Of a stretch of DNA of 9,413 nucleotides, positions 1 through 8,600 are shown in pieces; position 1 is the first letter of the stretch; each line of letters opens with the position of its first letter. Source of the DNA: Nocardioidaceae bacterium (GTDB lineage: Bacteria > Actinomycetota > Actinomycetes > Propionibacteriales > Nocardioidaceae); assembly GCA_013696065.1 (NCBI GenBank), contig JACCZJ010000269.1, positions 1-9,413 on the forward strand, written 5' to 3'. The notes below the pieces were generated by a model. The model ran no database searches. It saw only the letters and a list, made by a program, of their open reading frames with translations, and had not been told where the DNA came from. Both the position numbers and the translations under genes were made by a program.

Positions 1-1
1 C

Positions 2-415
2 GGTTACACCACGTACCCCCAGACGGTGGCTGGCAAGGAGGCGCGACCGCCCTACGGCGGGATCGCCATCGGTGTGAGCAAGCATTCCCGCTACATCGAC
101 GAAGCGATGGAAGCCGTCGGGTGTATGACCTCCGCCGAGAGTCAGGGCATCAATGCGGAGTTGACGGGGAACATGCCGGCCAGTCCGGGAGGATACGACT
201 ACGCACCGCTCAAGAAGCTTTATCCGCCTGACCTGCTTGCCCTGTTCCAGGAGAGCGTCGACGCTGCGGCACCGCGATCGGTGACCCCGTATTGGAGCGA
301 TATCTCCAGCGCCATCCAGAGCACCTGGCACTCGCCGACCAGCGTCGACGAGAACACCCCGAAGGAGTCGGCGACGTTCATCGAGGACGTCCTCAAGGGA
401 GAGACGTTGCTATGA
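2..415 (+). CDS. lpqY: LpqY-like sugar ABC transporter substrate-binding protein, C-terminal part
   Basis: This is the last 137 residues of an extracellular solute-binding protein; the gene begins left of the window and is open from base 2. By analogy with LpqY of mycobacteria it would be a membrane-anchored lipoprotein that captures trehalose or a related disaccharide and hands it to the two permeases encoded next. The fragment shows the usual C-terminal pattern of this family: a GGIAIGVSKHS strand, a helix around EAVGCMTSAESQGINAE, a Pro-Ala-Ser-Pro-Gly turn, YPPDLLALFQESVDAAAPRS, then TPYWSDISSAIQSTWHSP and a final Leu-Leu terminus. The lipobox and sugar-binding N-lobe are not in view. An internal GTG at 26 is not a start, because the frame continues upstream with conserved-looking sequence. 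The stop lies 16 bases before the next start, so the gene belongs to the importer operon. The substrate is inferred from family and context only. Confidence 0.82.
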   Translation, partial: GYTTYPQTVAGKEARPPYGGIAIGVSKHSRYIDEAMEAVGCMTSAESQGINAELTGNMPASPGGYDYAPLKKLYPPDLLALFQESVDAAAPRSVTPYWSDISSAIQSTWHSPTSVDENTPKESATFIEDVLKGETLL

Positions 416-431
416 CGGAAAGGACCTGTTC

Positions 432-1376
432 ATGAGTACCGTCATTGCGACGGCTGAAACGAAGGCCGGGAAGGCACCGAAGGCACAGGCCAGCGACCGG
501 GCGGTCGGAGAAAACAGACTCGGCCTCAAGCTCGTAGCACCGGCAGTCATCCTGATGCTGATCGTGACGGCGTACCCGATGCTGCAGGCGCTCTACCTGT
601 CATTGTTTCAATACCGCCTGACCAATTCCGACGAACGCGAGTTCATCGGTCTGAACAACTACATCACCGCCCTGTCGGACTCACTGTTCTGGCAGGACCT
701 GCTCAACACACTCATCATCATGGTCGTCACCGTTGCGGTGGAGCTCGTCATCGGCTTCGCGTTCGCCATGGTGATGCACCGCATCATTTTTGCCCGGGGC
801 ATCATGCGGACCTCGATCCTGATCCCCTACGGCATCATCACGGTGGTTTCAGCGTTTGCCTGGCAGTTTGCGTTCAGCCTCAACAATGGGTTTGTCAACG
901 GCTGGCTGCCCTTCGTTGGTGGCGACTTCAACTGGTTCGGCGGCCACTGGTCGGCCATGTTCGCGATTATGGCCTCCGAAATCTGGAAGACGACGCCGTT
1001 CATGTCGCTGTTGCTGTTGGCAGGCCTCTCCCAGGTATCCGAAGACATGCTGGAGGCAGCGAAAGTCGACGGCGCGACCTGGTGGCAGCGGCTGTGGAAG
1101 GTCATCTTGCCCAACATGCGGGCAGCCATCATGGTGGCTGTGCTGTTCCGGGCTCTCGACGCGTTCCGCATCTTCGACAACATCTTCGTGATGACGAAAG
1201 GCGCCGAAGGAACGGAGTCCTCTTCGTTCCTGACCTATCGACAAGTGATCGAACAGTTCCAGCTCGGGATGGGGTCGGCGCTTTCGGTGCTCCTGTTCTT
1301 GATGGTGCTGATCCTGGCGTTCGGCATCGTCAAGTTGTTCAAGGTCGACCTGGCACAAGCAAGGGGTGAAGGCTGA
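432..1376 (+). CDS. sugA: SugA-like carbohydrate ABC transporter permease (MalF family)
   Basis: One of the two membrane subunits of a CUT1 sugar importer. The 314-residue length is normal for the SugA/ThuF group. A hydrophilic N-terminal segment (1-30) precedes about six hydrophobic segments near 34-55, 91-116, 128-148, 174-197, 231-251 and 282-303. The cytoplasmic EAA loop that docks on the ATPase is at 208-227, with EAAKVDGA followed by a conserved Leu-Pro. The segment FDNIFVMTKG (248-257) is typical of the family. The start is supported by a GGAAAGGA-type ribosome-binding site at 418-424. The TGA stop shares one base with the ATG of the next gene, so the two permeases are very likely made in equal amounts by coupled translation. 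Trehalose or an alpha-glucoside is the likely substrate by homology to LpqY-SugABC; other CUT1 sugars are not excluded. Confidence 0.88.
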   Translation: MSTVIATAETKAGKAPKAQASDRAVGENRLGLKLVAPAVILMLIVTAYPMLQALYLSLFQYRLTNSDEREFIGLNNYITALSDSLFWQDLLNTLIIMVVTVAVELVIGFAFAMVMHRIIFARGIMRTSILIPYGIITVVSAFAWQFAFSLNNGFVNGWLPFVGGDFNWFGGHWSAMFAIMASEIWKTTPFMSLLLLAGLSQVSEDMLEAAKVDGATWWQRLWKVILPNMRAAIMVAVLFRALDAFRIFDNIFVMTKGAEGTESSSFLTYRQVIEQFQLGMGSALSVLLFLMVLILAFGIVKLFKVDLAQARGEG

Positions 1377-2206
1377 TGAAGCGCAGTTCCGGAGTTGGGA
1401 TCTGGGTCGGCTTCGTTGCCATCCTTGTCTGGTGCTTATTGCCCGTGGTTTGGATCCTCTCGCTGTCCTTGAAGCCCGTCAGCGAAACCGCGGCAGGTAG
1501 CCCCCAATTCCTGCCCAAGACTTGGACTATGCAGAACTACAAGGACATCCTGGCTGATGGGGACTTCACGCGGGCGTTGATCAACTCCTTCGGCATCTCG
1601 CTGATCGCCACGCTGTTGTCGGTCATTTTCGCGACCCTGGCCGCATACGCCATCGCCCGGCTGGACTTCAAGGGCAAGCGGCTGGTGCTCTCCATCGCGC
1701 TGGCAATCGCGATGTTTCCGGTGGTGGCCCTGGTCGGTCCACTCTTCGACCTCTGGCGCACCGTGCACCTGTTCAACACGTGGCCCGGCCTGATCATCCC
1801 CTACATGTCCTTTACGCTCCCGTTGGCTATCTGGACCCTGTCGGCCTTCTTCCGGGAAATCCCTTGGGAGCTCGAGCAGGCTGCTCAGGTCGACGGCGCT
1901 TCGCCCTGGCAGGCCTTCCGCAAGGTCATCGTGCCCCTGGCCGCTCCCGGTGTCTTCACCGCAGCGATCCTGACTTTCTTCTTTGCCTGGAACGAGTTCG
2001 TGCTCGCGATTTCGCTGACTTCCACCACCGCCTCCCGAACGGTGCCCGCTCAGCTGTCCTTCTTCGTCGGCCCGGACCCGTTCAACCCACCGTTTTCTCA
2101 GTTGGCGACCGCCTCCGTCGTGGTGACGATCCCGGTGATCATCATCGTCCTGTTGTTCCAACGCAAGATCGTGGCCGGCTTGACCTCCGGCGCTGTGAAG
2201 GGTTGA
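1376..2206 (+). CDS. sugB: SugB-like carbohydrate ABC transporter permease (MalG family)
   Basis: Second membrane subunit of the importer, 276 residues, pairing with the SugA-like protein to form the translocation pore. Hydrophobic segments lie near 9-31, 69-93, 102-126, 136-158, 190-213 and 243-261. The EAA loop is at 167-187 in the form EQAAQVDGAS, followed by a Val-Pro. The WNEF motif at 205-208 and the C-terminus ending in GLTSGAVKG are hallmarks of MalG/SugB proteins. The start codon overlaps the stop of the preceding permease by one base (TGATG), and the stop is 6 bases before the ATPase start. This order of binding protein, SugA, SugB and SugC matches the mycobacterial trehalose importer. 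Assignment to the permease family is secure; the substrate is inferred. Confidence 0.88.
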   Translation: MKRSSGVGIWVGFVAILVWCLLPVVWILSLSLKPVSETAAGSPQFLPKTWTMQNYKDILADGDFTRALINSFGISLIATLLSVIFATLAAYAIARLDFKGKRLVLSIALAIAMFPVVALVGPLFDLWRTVHLFNTWPGLIIPYMSFTLPLAIWTLSAFFREIPWELEQAAQVDGASPWQAFRKVIVPLAAPGVFTAAILTFFFAWNEFVLAISLTSTTASRTVPAQLSFFVGPDPFNPPFSQLATASVVVTIPVIIIVLLFQRKIVAGLTSGAVKG

Positions 2207-2212
2207 TGCCAC

Positions 2213-3514
<1,302 letters not shown>

Positions 3515-3526
3515 GCGAATCCTGTT

Positions 3527-3554
3527 GCTCACGTAGTCTCGGCCATACGTGAGC
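3527..3554. repeat. Perfect inverted repeat between the two ATPase genes
   Basis: Two perfect 9-base arms, GCTCACGTA (3527-3535) and TACGTGAGC (3546-3554), flank a 10-base loop. The element starts 12 bases after the sugC-like stop. It could fold as an RNA stem-loop or be a dimeric protein-binding site. No run of T follows, so it is not a classic intrinsic terminator. RNA processing, 3'-end protection of the upstream operon, or an operator for the second ATPase gene are all possible. Confidence 0.6.
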
Positions 3555-3584
3555 TGGAGCGGCCAAGGTAGATTTGACGCTCCA
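3555..3584. repeat. Second inverted repeat, directly abutting the first
   Basis: Perfect 7-base arms TGGAGCG (3555-3561) and CGCTCCA (3578-3584) enclose 16 bases. The element begins at the base right after the previous repeat, so two stem-loops would stack end to end before the ribosome-binding site of the second ATPase. The arms resemble half-sites of LacI-family operators but are unusually far apart, so that reading is weak. Confidence 0.4.
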
Positions 3585-3610
3585 CCGCGTGCTGCGAGGG
3601 GGTCTCCAGG

Positions 3611-4717
3611 ATGGCCGCCATCGAACTGAGGAACGTCGTCAAGACATACCCCAATGGGACATCGGCTCTTGACGACGTCAGTTTGGATATCGCCGACGGT
3701 GAATTCATGGCCTTGGTCGGGCCGTCCGGATGTGGCAAGTCGACACTGTTGCGCGTGGTGGCGGGGCTTGAGGAAATCACGTCGGGCGAGGTGTTGATTG
3801 GCGGAGAACTCGCCAACGGGCTCCCGCCGAACGAGCGCAATGTGGCCATGGCTTTTCAGACCTACGCCCTGTATCCGCAGCTCACGGTGTACGAGAACAT
3901 CGCGTTCCCGCTCAGGGTTGCCAAGTCGTCCAGCCGGCGCGAGATCGACAGACTCGTCCGGGACGCGAGTCGCACTCTCGGGCTTGATGACGTGCTCCAG
4001 AGCAAACCTGCTGTCCTGTCCGGCGGCCAGCGGCAACGCGTGGCGATGGGCCGTGCCATGGTGCGTGATCCGCAGGCGCTGCTCCTCGACGAGCCTTTGT
4101 CCAACCTCGACGCACGGCTGCGCAGCGAGTTGCGAGCGGAGATCGCCTGGCTGCAGAGGTGCCTCGGCACCACGACTTTGTATGTCACCCATGACCAGTC
4201 AGAGGCTATGGCGCTGGGCGACCGCGTCGTGGTCCTCGAGCGGGGCAGAGTCCAGCAAATCGCGACTCCTCGTGACCTCTATCGGCATCCCGCGAATCTG
4301 TTCGTGGCCGATTTCGTCGGGTCTCCGCCGATGGAGTTTCTCCCATCGACGGTGACGGGCGATGTCGTCGAGTTCTCGTTCGCTTGGGTACGAATTTCAC
4401 GAGAGAAGGCTGCTCGAGTGCATGGCAGGGAGCAGCTCATCGCAGGGCTGCGGCCAGAGCACGTCAGGCTGGAAGAGCTGGCCGGCACCGATCACCAGTA
4501 CGCCCGAATCCCTCTCGACGTGCCGCCCGGAGTACCCGACTATCTAGCTGAGTACGAGAGAGAGCTGGCTTCTGGCCCACGACTATCGCTCGACCCACGC
4601 GGCGACTACACCCGGCGATTCCTCGAGCGTGGTCGCGACGACGTCTATGTGAACGCAAAGTCACTTCATCTGTTCGACCCGGCGACGGGCCAAAACCTCA
4701 CCCGGGACCTAGTCTGA
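3611..4717 (+). CDS. Second MalK/UgpC-type sugar ABC ATPase, paralogue of the SugC-like protein
   Basis: A 368-residue ATPase that aligns without gaps to the preceding SugC-like protein through the whole nucleotide-binding domain. Walker A GPSGCGKST is at 37-45, Q83, LSGGQ at 136-140, Walker B at 156-162 with D160-E161, and H194. It should therefore bind and hydrolyse ATP. In the C-terminal TOBE domain, only 11 residues separate RPEH from the next conserved block (QYARIP), against 31 in the paralogue. One strand-turn element of the OB fold, the part used in MalK-type proteins for regulatory contacts, is thus missing. It ends normally at HLFDPATGQNL plus four residues. The start is supported by GAGGGGG (3596-3602), 8 bases before ATG. 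No permease or binding protein accompanies it, so it may serve the same SugAB pore or act as a shared ATPase. It looks like a diverged tandem duplicate. Confidence 0.87.
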   Translation: MAAIELRNVVKTYPNGTSALDDVSLDIADGEFMALVGPSGCGKSTLLRVVAGLEEITSGEVLIGGELANGLPPNERNVAMAFQTYALYPQLTVYENIAFPLRVAKSSSRREIDRLVRDASRTLGLDDVLQSKPAVLSGGQRQRVAMGRAMVRDPQALLLDEPLSNLDARLRSELRAEIAWLQRCLGTTTLYVTHDQSEAMALGDRVVVLERGRVQQIATPRDLYRHPANLFVADFVGSPPMEFLPSTVTGDVVEFSFAWVRISREKAARVHGREQLIAGLRPEHVRLEELAGTDHQYARIPLDVPPGVPDYLAEYERELASGPRLSLDPRGDYTRRFLERGRDDVYVNAKSLHLFDPATGQNLTRDLV

Positions 4718-4775
4718 ACGTCGCGCGCCGCACTCACTACTCGTCCTTGTCCTCCTCGCCCCTCCGGGCCGGGGA

Positions 4776-5513
4776 CTACAGCTTCGGCGCACTAGCGTTG
4801 AGGACCTGGGCAACCGTCATCGTCACGTCGCCGGGGCCGCTTGCTTGCAGCGCGGTGGCGATCGCGGGTGGTAAGGGTCCGTCACCGACAAGGCCCAACG
4901 TCGTACGCACGGCAAACCGGTGCCAGAGCGCCGGGTCGTCGAGCATGGCGTGGCCAGCGCCGGGAAACTCAAAGCGCGCGGCCGCAGCGCCAGCGGCACG
5001 GAGACGTTCGGTGTACACCTTGCTCAGCGCCGCTGAAGTCATCCTGTCGGCGGTGCCGTGGGCGATGACGAACCGCGCCTCCGGCCTCACCGGGGGCAGG
5101 GCTTCGGAGGGTGGAAGCCACGGTGCGAGGGCACACACGCCGATCACCTGCGGGTGGTCGGCGACCGCGAAGGCGGCCCTTCCGCCCATCGAATGTCCGA
5201 GCAACGAGATCGGGCCCTCTCGATGGCGTGCCGAGATCTGCTGAAGGGCCCATCGCGTGTCCGCCACCGGGTCTGGGGTGTGAGAGGCCGGGTTCCAGCC
5301 TCGCACGCGGTAGCGCAAGAGATAGACGCTGGATTTCTCGGACTCGCGGCGCAGTCCGGCATACATGTCCAACATGCGCAGGTAGGACAGTTGCAAGCCA
5401 GCAGTGGGGGTGGTACTCGTCTCACGACCGCCGTGCAAGACCAACACTGCGGGAGTGCCCGTGACGTCGCCACGTCGTCCACCGCGCAGGCGCGGTTGGA
5501 GACCGTCGCTCAC
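4776..5513 (-). CDS. Alpha/beta hydrolase (serine hydrolase, dienelactone hydrolase-like or lipase-like)
   Basis: A 245-residue alpha/beta-hydrolase-fold enzyme, probably cytoplasmic because no signal peptide is evident. The first strand and oxyanion segment are VLVLHGG (23-29). The nucleophile elbow GHSMGG (106-111) puts the catalytic serine at 108. HGTAD (152-156) supplies the acid D156, and GAGHAML (185-191) supplies the base H188. The full Ser-Asp-His triad is thus present at family-typical spacing. The natural substrate cannot be read from sequence; an ester or a small acyl compound is likely. The start is a GTG whose last two bases lie in the TGA stop of the TetR gene (GTGA overlap, 5510-5513), so it is translated by coupling from that gene and probably regulated by it. 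It converges on the second ATPase gene with 58 bases between the stops. Confidence 0.85.
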   Translation of the reverse strand: MSDGLQPRLRGGRRGDVTGTPAVLVLHGGRETSTTPTAGLQLSYLRMLDMYAGLRRESEKSSVYLLRYRVRGWNPASHTPDPVADTRWALQQISARHREGPISLLGHSMGGRAAFAVADHPQVIGVCALAPWLPPSEALPPVRPEARFVIAHGTADRMTSAALSKVYTERLRAAGAAAARFEFPGAGHAMLDDPALWHRFAVRTTLGLVGDGPLPPAIATALQASGPGDVTMTVAQVLNASAPKL

Positions 5514-6061
5514 AGAAGGTCTTTGATGGTTGCCTCGACAACCTTGGGGTCCAGGCGCTCACCGGAAACCAATGCCTGGACACGCAGTCCGTCTGCATAG
5601 GCGACGATCGTCCTCGTCGCGCGACGGCTTTCCGTCCAAGTGGAGACGAGGTCGTTGAGCCCCGTGAGCCAACGGCGAGCGAGCGGGCGTGTGGCCGGCC
5701 TCCTCGAGGCGTAGACGAACAGCTCATATTCCGCGATAGTCCTGGCGCGTTGGTTGTCGAAGTCTCCCACCAAGAAGACAGCGAAGGCGGCAATCGGGTC
5801 GGGTTGGCCTTCGCACCTCGCCAACTCCTCGGCGAGGTCCGTGTCGAGGTAGCGGATCGCGGCCTCGAGCAGATCCTCGACCGAGGTGAAGTGATCGATC
5901 ACCGCCGTCTCCGCCAAACCGGCTGCTCGGGTAGCGCTGGCCAAGGTGACGTCGCGGATGCCTCCCACCATGATCACGGCCAGGGTCGCCTCGATCAGAG
6001 CCACTTTCGCGTCAGAGCTCGGCGTCGACGTCTTGCTCGCAACTTGCCCGCCCGGGATCAT
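5510..6061 (-). CDS. TetR/AcrR-family transcriptional regulator
   Basis: A 183-residue one-component repressor. The N-terminal three-helix DNA-binding domain covers about 16-62. The helix-turn-helix runs through VTLASATRAAGLAETAVIDHF (38-58), ending in the His-Phe that stands where TetR proteins usually have Tyr-Phe, then TSVEDLLEAAI. The remaining 120 residues are helical and should form the ligand-binding and dimer domain; the ligand is unknown. The frame is open up to 6265, but that would run 113 bases into the preceding methyltransferase gene. The ATG at 6061, or one nine codons earlier at 6088, is more likely. Neither has a strong ribosome-binding site. The gene overlaps the hydrolase start by 4 bases, which suggests it controls that hydrolase and itself. 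Confidence 0.83.
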   Translation of the reverse strand: MIPGGQVASKTSTPSSDAKVALIEATLAVIMVGGIRDVTLASATRAAGLAETAVIDHFTSVEDLLEAAIRYLDTDLAEELARCEGQPDPIAAFAVFLVGDFDNQRARTIAEYELFVYASRRPATRPLARRWLTGLNDLVSTWTESRRATRTIVAYADGLRVQALVSGERLDPKVVEATIKDLL

Positions 6062-6108
6062 CCACAGAGGATAACCTGGATCCGGCATTCCCAAGATTCT
6101 CGTTGCCG

Positions 6109-6145
6109 TCTGGCCAGATCGCCGGAGCGCTGCTCGCCAAGTCAA
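6109..6145 (-). promoter_or_regulatory. Possible promoter/operator region of the tetR-hydrolase pair
   Basis: In the 91 bases between the methyltransferase stop and the TetR start, the minus strand has TTGACT (6145-6140), a good -35 candidate. About 22 bases downstream is a perfect 10-base palindrome, TCTGGCCAGA (6109-6118). No convincing -10 hexamer stands at the right spacing. The palindrome is shorter than most TetR-family operators. This is a weak suggestion of an autoregulated promoter; readthrough from the methyltransferase gene is the alternative. Confidence 0.22.
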
Positions 6146-6152
6146 AGAGTTG

Positions 6153-6965
6153 TCAGGTGCGTTGCCGAAGGGCTTCGTACACAGCGATTGCGGCCGATGT
6201 GGCGACGTTGAGCGAGTTGACATGACCGCGCATGGGCAGCCTGGCAGCATCATCGGCGACCTCAAGCCACGTCGAGGTCACCCCCGCATGCTCGGCTCCC
6301 ACCACAATGGCCGAGGGCCCGGTCAAATCGGTGTCGGTGAACAGCTGGTCCCCGTCGGGCGTTGCGACGACAATGCGGAGACGTCGGTCGAGCAGCCAGG
6401 AGATCACCTCCACTGTCGGCGCAGAAGCAACGGGTACGACGAAAACCGTGCCCTTGCTGGCCCGCACCGTGTTGGGGTTGCCCCAGTCGGCCACCGGTGA
6501 CGCAGCTATCACGGCGTCCAGACCGGCCGCCTCAGCGGTGCGCACCATCGCGCCCAGATTGCCAGGCTTTTCGATCGACTCGCACACCAAAACAAGGGCC
6601 TGCACGTTGAGGGTCAGCTCGTCGAGGCGGCGCATCGGATCCTTGACCACTGCCAGCCAACCGTCTGGAGATTCTCGGTATGAGGCTTTGGCGAAGGCCG
6701 CCTCACTCACGGACTTGACCTGGGTTGCGGTGGCGTCGATCTGCGCGAGCAGGGCCTGTGGGTCGCCGACAAGGGCCGGGCAATAGAAGAGCTGTCGAGG
6801 CTCCACGCCCGCCGCCAAAGCCAAGGACAACTCCGCATGACCCTCGATCATCGTGACCCCCTCGACCTCGCGGGTGCGGCGCTTGCGCAGACTGACAAGC
6901 CACTTGATTCGAGAATTGGTGGGGCTGGTGATGTCGAGCGACGGCGAATCGGCATACAAGGTCAT
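6153..6965 (-). CDS. SpoU/TrmH-family RNA 2'-O-methyltransferase
   Basis: A 270-residue S-adenosylmethionine-dependent methyltransferase of the SPOUT class, which methylates a ribose 2'-OH in rRNA or tRNA. Residues 14-110 form the N-terminal substrate-binding domain (SPTNSRIKWLVSLRKRRTRE at 14-33). The catalytic knot domain follows, with motif 1 KPGNLGAMVRTAEAAG (133-148, N136 and R142), motif 2 IVVGAEHAG (220-228, E225) and motif 3 LPMRGHVNSLNVATSAAIAVYEALR (starting at 243, with N250, S251 and N253). All three SpoU motifs are complete. The exact target nucleotide cannot be named; related actinobacterial proteins are often annotated as TsnR-like or as 23S rRNA methyltransferases. The ATG at 6965 is 11 bases from the start of the divergent phosphatase remnant. 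It could be the first gene of a unit with the TetR and hydrolase genes, though the 91-base gap allows a separate promoter. Confidence 0.86.
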   Translation of the reverse strand: MTLYADSPSLDITSPTNSRIKWLVSLRKRRTREVEGVTMIEGHAELSLALAAGVEPRQLFYCPALVGDPQALLAQIDATATQVKSVSEAAFAKASYRESPDGWLAVVKDPMRRLDELTLNVQALVLVCESIEKPGNLGAMVRTAEAAGLDAVIAASPVADWGNPNTVRASKGTVFVVPVASAPTVEVISWLLDRRLRIVVATPDGDQLFTDTDLTGPSAIVVGAEHAGVTSTWLEVADDAARLPMRGHVNSLNVATSAAIAVYEALRQRT

Positions 6966-6976
6966 CGAGCTTCACT

Positions 6977-7391
6977 ATGGCGCATCGTGGCGAAGGCGGT
7001 GCAGGTAGCCTCGTCTCCGTGCTGCTGCACCTGGTGCGACATGGACTACCGGTCCAAGACGCCGAAGTGGAACCTGCCCTCTGGGCACGTCACGACAACG
7101 CCCACATCGAGATCAGCCGGCTCAAGAGGTCGGGAGTGCTACCCAGCGATGCTGCCGCCGTTGAAGCGGTGGTACGCGCTCTTCTTCGCGCCAACCCAAC
7201 TGACATCGTCATGATCGGGCACGGCACGGCCTGGACTCTGCTCGTGGCAGAGCCGACCGGCAAATCCACCGGACGCAGGGGCTTGATCGCGCCTGACGGT
7301 GCCTGATCACTGCTGCATCGACCTCGACAAGCATCAGCTCGACAGCGGCTGGGGTGAGTGGCGGCGACAGAGTCCGCCCCGTTCAGCGTGA
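6977..7391 (+). pseudogene. Histidine phosphatase (phosphoglycerate mutase-like) remnant
   Basis: The N-terminus LLHLVRHG, with the catalytic Arg-His-Gly, and a later MIGHGTAWTLLVAE, the second catalytic His region, identify a histidine-phosphatase-superfamily gene. Only about 50 residues separate the two, where family members usually have well over 100, so the middle of the protein, including the second half of the active site, is missing. After LLVAE the frame runs into unrelated residues and stops at 7306. The natural C-terminus is readable one frame over, as VPDHCCIDLDKHQLDSGWG (7299-7355). In that frame a TGA at 7284-7286 stands where a Trp would fit (GA-stop-SRLTVPDHC). Three lesions together (deletion, frameshift, nonsense codon) mark a pseudogene. 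A GTG at 7019 is the more likely original start than the ATG at 6977. The last stop in the tail frame is at 7389-7391, 15 bases before rlmN. Confidence 0.72.
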
Positions 7392-7406
7392 GACAATTGC
7401 CCAGCC

Positions 7407-8540
7407 ATGGCCGACTCCGCATCCATCACGAGTCTCCCACTCGTATTCGACGAACCGCGCAAGGCGAAGAGGCCGCCGCGTCACCTCGCTGACCTCACGC
7501 CGGACGAACGCGCCGTGGTTGCCAAGGAGGCGGGACTTCCGGGTTTTCGAGCTAAGCAATTGTCGCGTCACTATTTCGCCAGGTTTGTCGACGACCCGGC
7601 CGAGATGACTGATCTGCCGGTGGAGTTGCGGTCGCAACTCCAGGCGGCACTTCTGCCAGTGCTCGCGACCGCCGTCCACACCCAGGAGGCCGATGGCGGC
7701 GCGACACGCAAGACGTTGTGGAAGCTACACGACGGAGCGCTCGTCGAGTCGGTGTTGATGCGCTATCCCGGTCGCGTGACCATGTGCGTCTCTTCGCAGG
7801 CCGGCTGCGGCATGGCGTGCCCGTTCTGCGCGACGGGACAAGCCGGGCTTCAGCGCAACATGAGCACCGGGGAGATCGTCGAGCAGGTGGTGGCCGGTGC
7901 TCGCTTGCTCGCACGCAACCAAGTGCCGGGTGGGCCTGGGCGCGTATCCAACGTGGTGTTCATGGGCATGGGTGAGCCGATGGCCAACTACAACGCGGTC
8001 ATGGGAGCGGTGCGTCGGATGGTCGACCCCACCCCGGACGGCCTGGGCATGTCCGCCCGCGGCATCACGGTTTCCACCGTCGGACTCGTGCCCCGCATGC
8101 TCCAGCTGGCAGACGAGCACATCCCCGTCACGCTCGCGCTCTCGCTGCACGCCCCCGACGACGACCTGCGCAACGAACTCGTGCCCATCAATACGCGGTG
8201 GAGCGTGCGGGAGGCGGTCGAGGCCGCATGGAACTATGCGCGTGTCACGAGGCGGCGCGTCTCAATCGAATACGCCATGATCAAGGACATCAACGACCAA
8301 GGCTGGCGTGCAGACATGCTGGCCGACGTGTTGCGGTCCTACGGCGATTGGGGCTGGGTGCACGTCAACCTGATCCCCCTCAACCCGACGCCTGGCTCCA
8401 AGTGGACGGCTTCACGTCCTGAGGACGAACGAGAGTTCGTACGCCGCCTGATCGACAAAGGCGTGCCCACCACAGTGCGCGACACGCGTGGCCGCGAGAT
8501 AGACGGCGCCTGCGGGCAGCTCGCCGCGGGCCAGGCATGA
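7407..8540 (+). CDS. rlmN: Dual-specificity 23S rRNA (A2503-C2)/tRNA (A37-C2) methyltransferase RlmN
   Basis: A 377-residue radical-SAM enzyme that adds a methyl group to carbon 2 of A2503 in 23S rRNA and of A37 in some tRNAs. The [4Fe-4S] cluster motif CxxxCxxC is C134, C138, C141 within CGMACPFCATGQAG. The two cysteines used in the radical mechanism are also present: C127, seven residues before the cluster as in the E. coli enzyme, and C369 in GACGQLA near the C-terminus. The SAM-binding GMGEPMANY segment and the SLHAPDD and LIPLNPTPGS blocks are intact. Length and full motif set indicate a functional gene. No Shine-Dalgarno sequence precedes the ATG; GACAAT at 7392-7397 sits where a -10 box would give a leaderless transcript, which is common in actinobacteria but not proven here. 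It is flanked by a dead gene upstream and a hairpin downstream. Confidence 0.96.
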   Translation: MADSASITSLPLVFDEPRKAKRPPRHLADLTPDERAVVAKEAGLPGFRAKQLSRHYFARFVDDPAEMTDLPVELRSQLQAALLPVLATAVHTQEADGGATRKTLWKLHDGALVESVLMRYPGRVTMCVSSQAGCGMACPFCATGQAGLQRNMSTGEIVEQVVAGARLLARNQVPGGPGRVSNVVFMGMGEPMANYNAVMGAVRRMVDPTPDGLGMSARGITVSTVGLVPRMLQLADEHIPVTLALSLHAPDDDLRNELVPINTRWSVREAVEAAWNYARVTRRRVSIEYAMIKDINDQGWRADMLADVLRSYGDWGWVHVNLIPLNPTPGSKWTASRPEDEREFVRRLIDKGVPTTVRDTRGREIDGACGQLAAGQA

Positions 8541-8578
8541 CCTCACCCCCTCTGGACCTTTCTCGCGCGTGGACACGA

Positions 8579-8600
8579 TGGTGCCGCTGGCGCCACTTTC
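8579..8600 (+). terminator. Possible weak terminator after rlmN
   Basis: TGGTGCC (8579-8585) pairs with GGCGCCA (8589-8595) around a 3-base loop, with one G-U pair, and CTTTC follows. It lies 38 bases after the rlmN stop. The T-tract is short, so termination efficiency is doubtful. The right arm overlaps the first copy of the 28-base direct repeat. Confidence 0.38.

Noticed and set aside
4718..4775. Bidirectional terminator between the convergent ATPase and hydrolase genes
   Set aside because: Only CCCC (4759-4762) against GGGG (4771-4774) pairs, the inner stem is poor, and no T-run flanks it on either strand; nothing convincing is seen in this 58-base gap.
6062..6265. Upstream extension of the TetR frame to 6265 (251 residues)
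   Set aside because: It would run 113 bases into the coding sequence of the methyltransferase, and residues 1-59 have no TetR-like character; starts at 6061 or 6088 fit the family.
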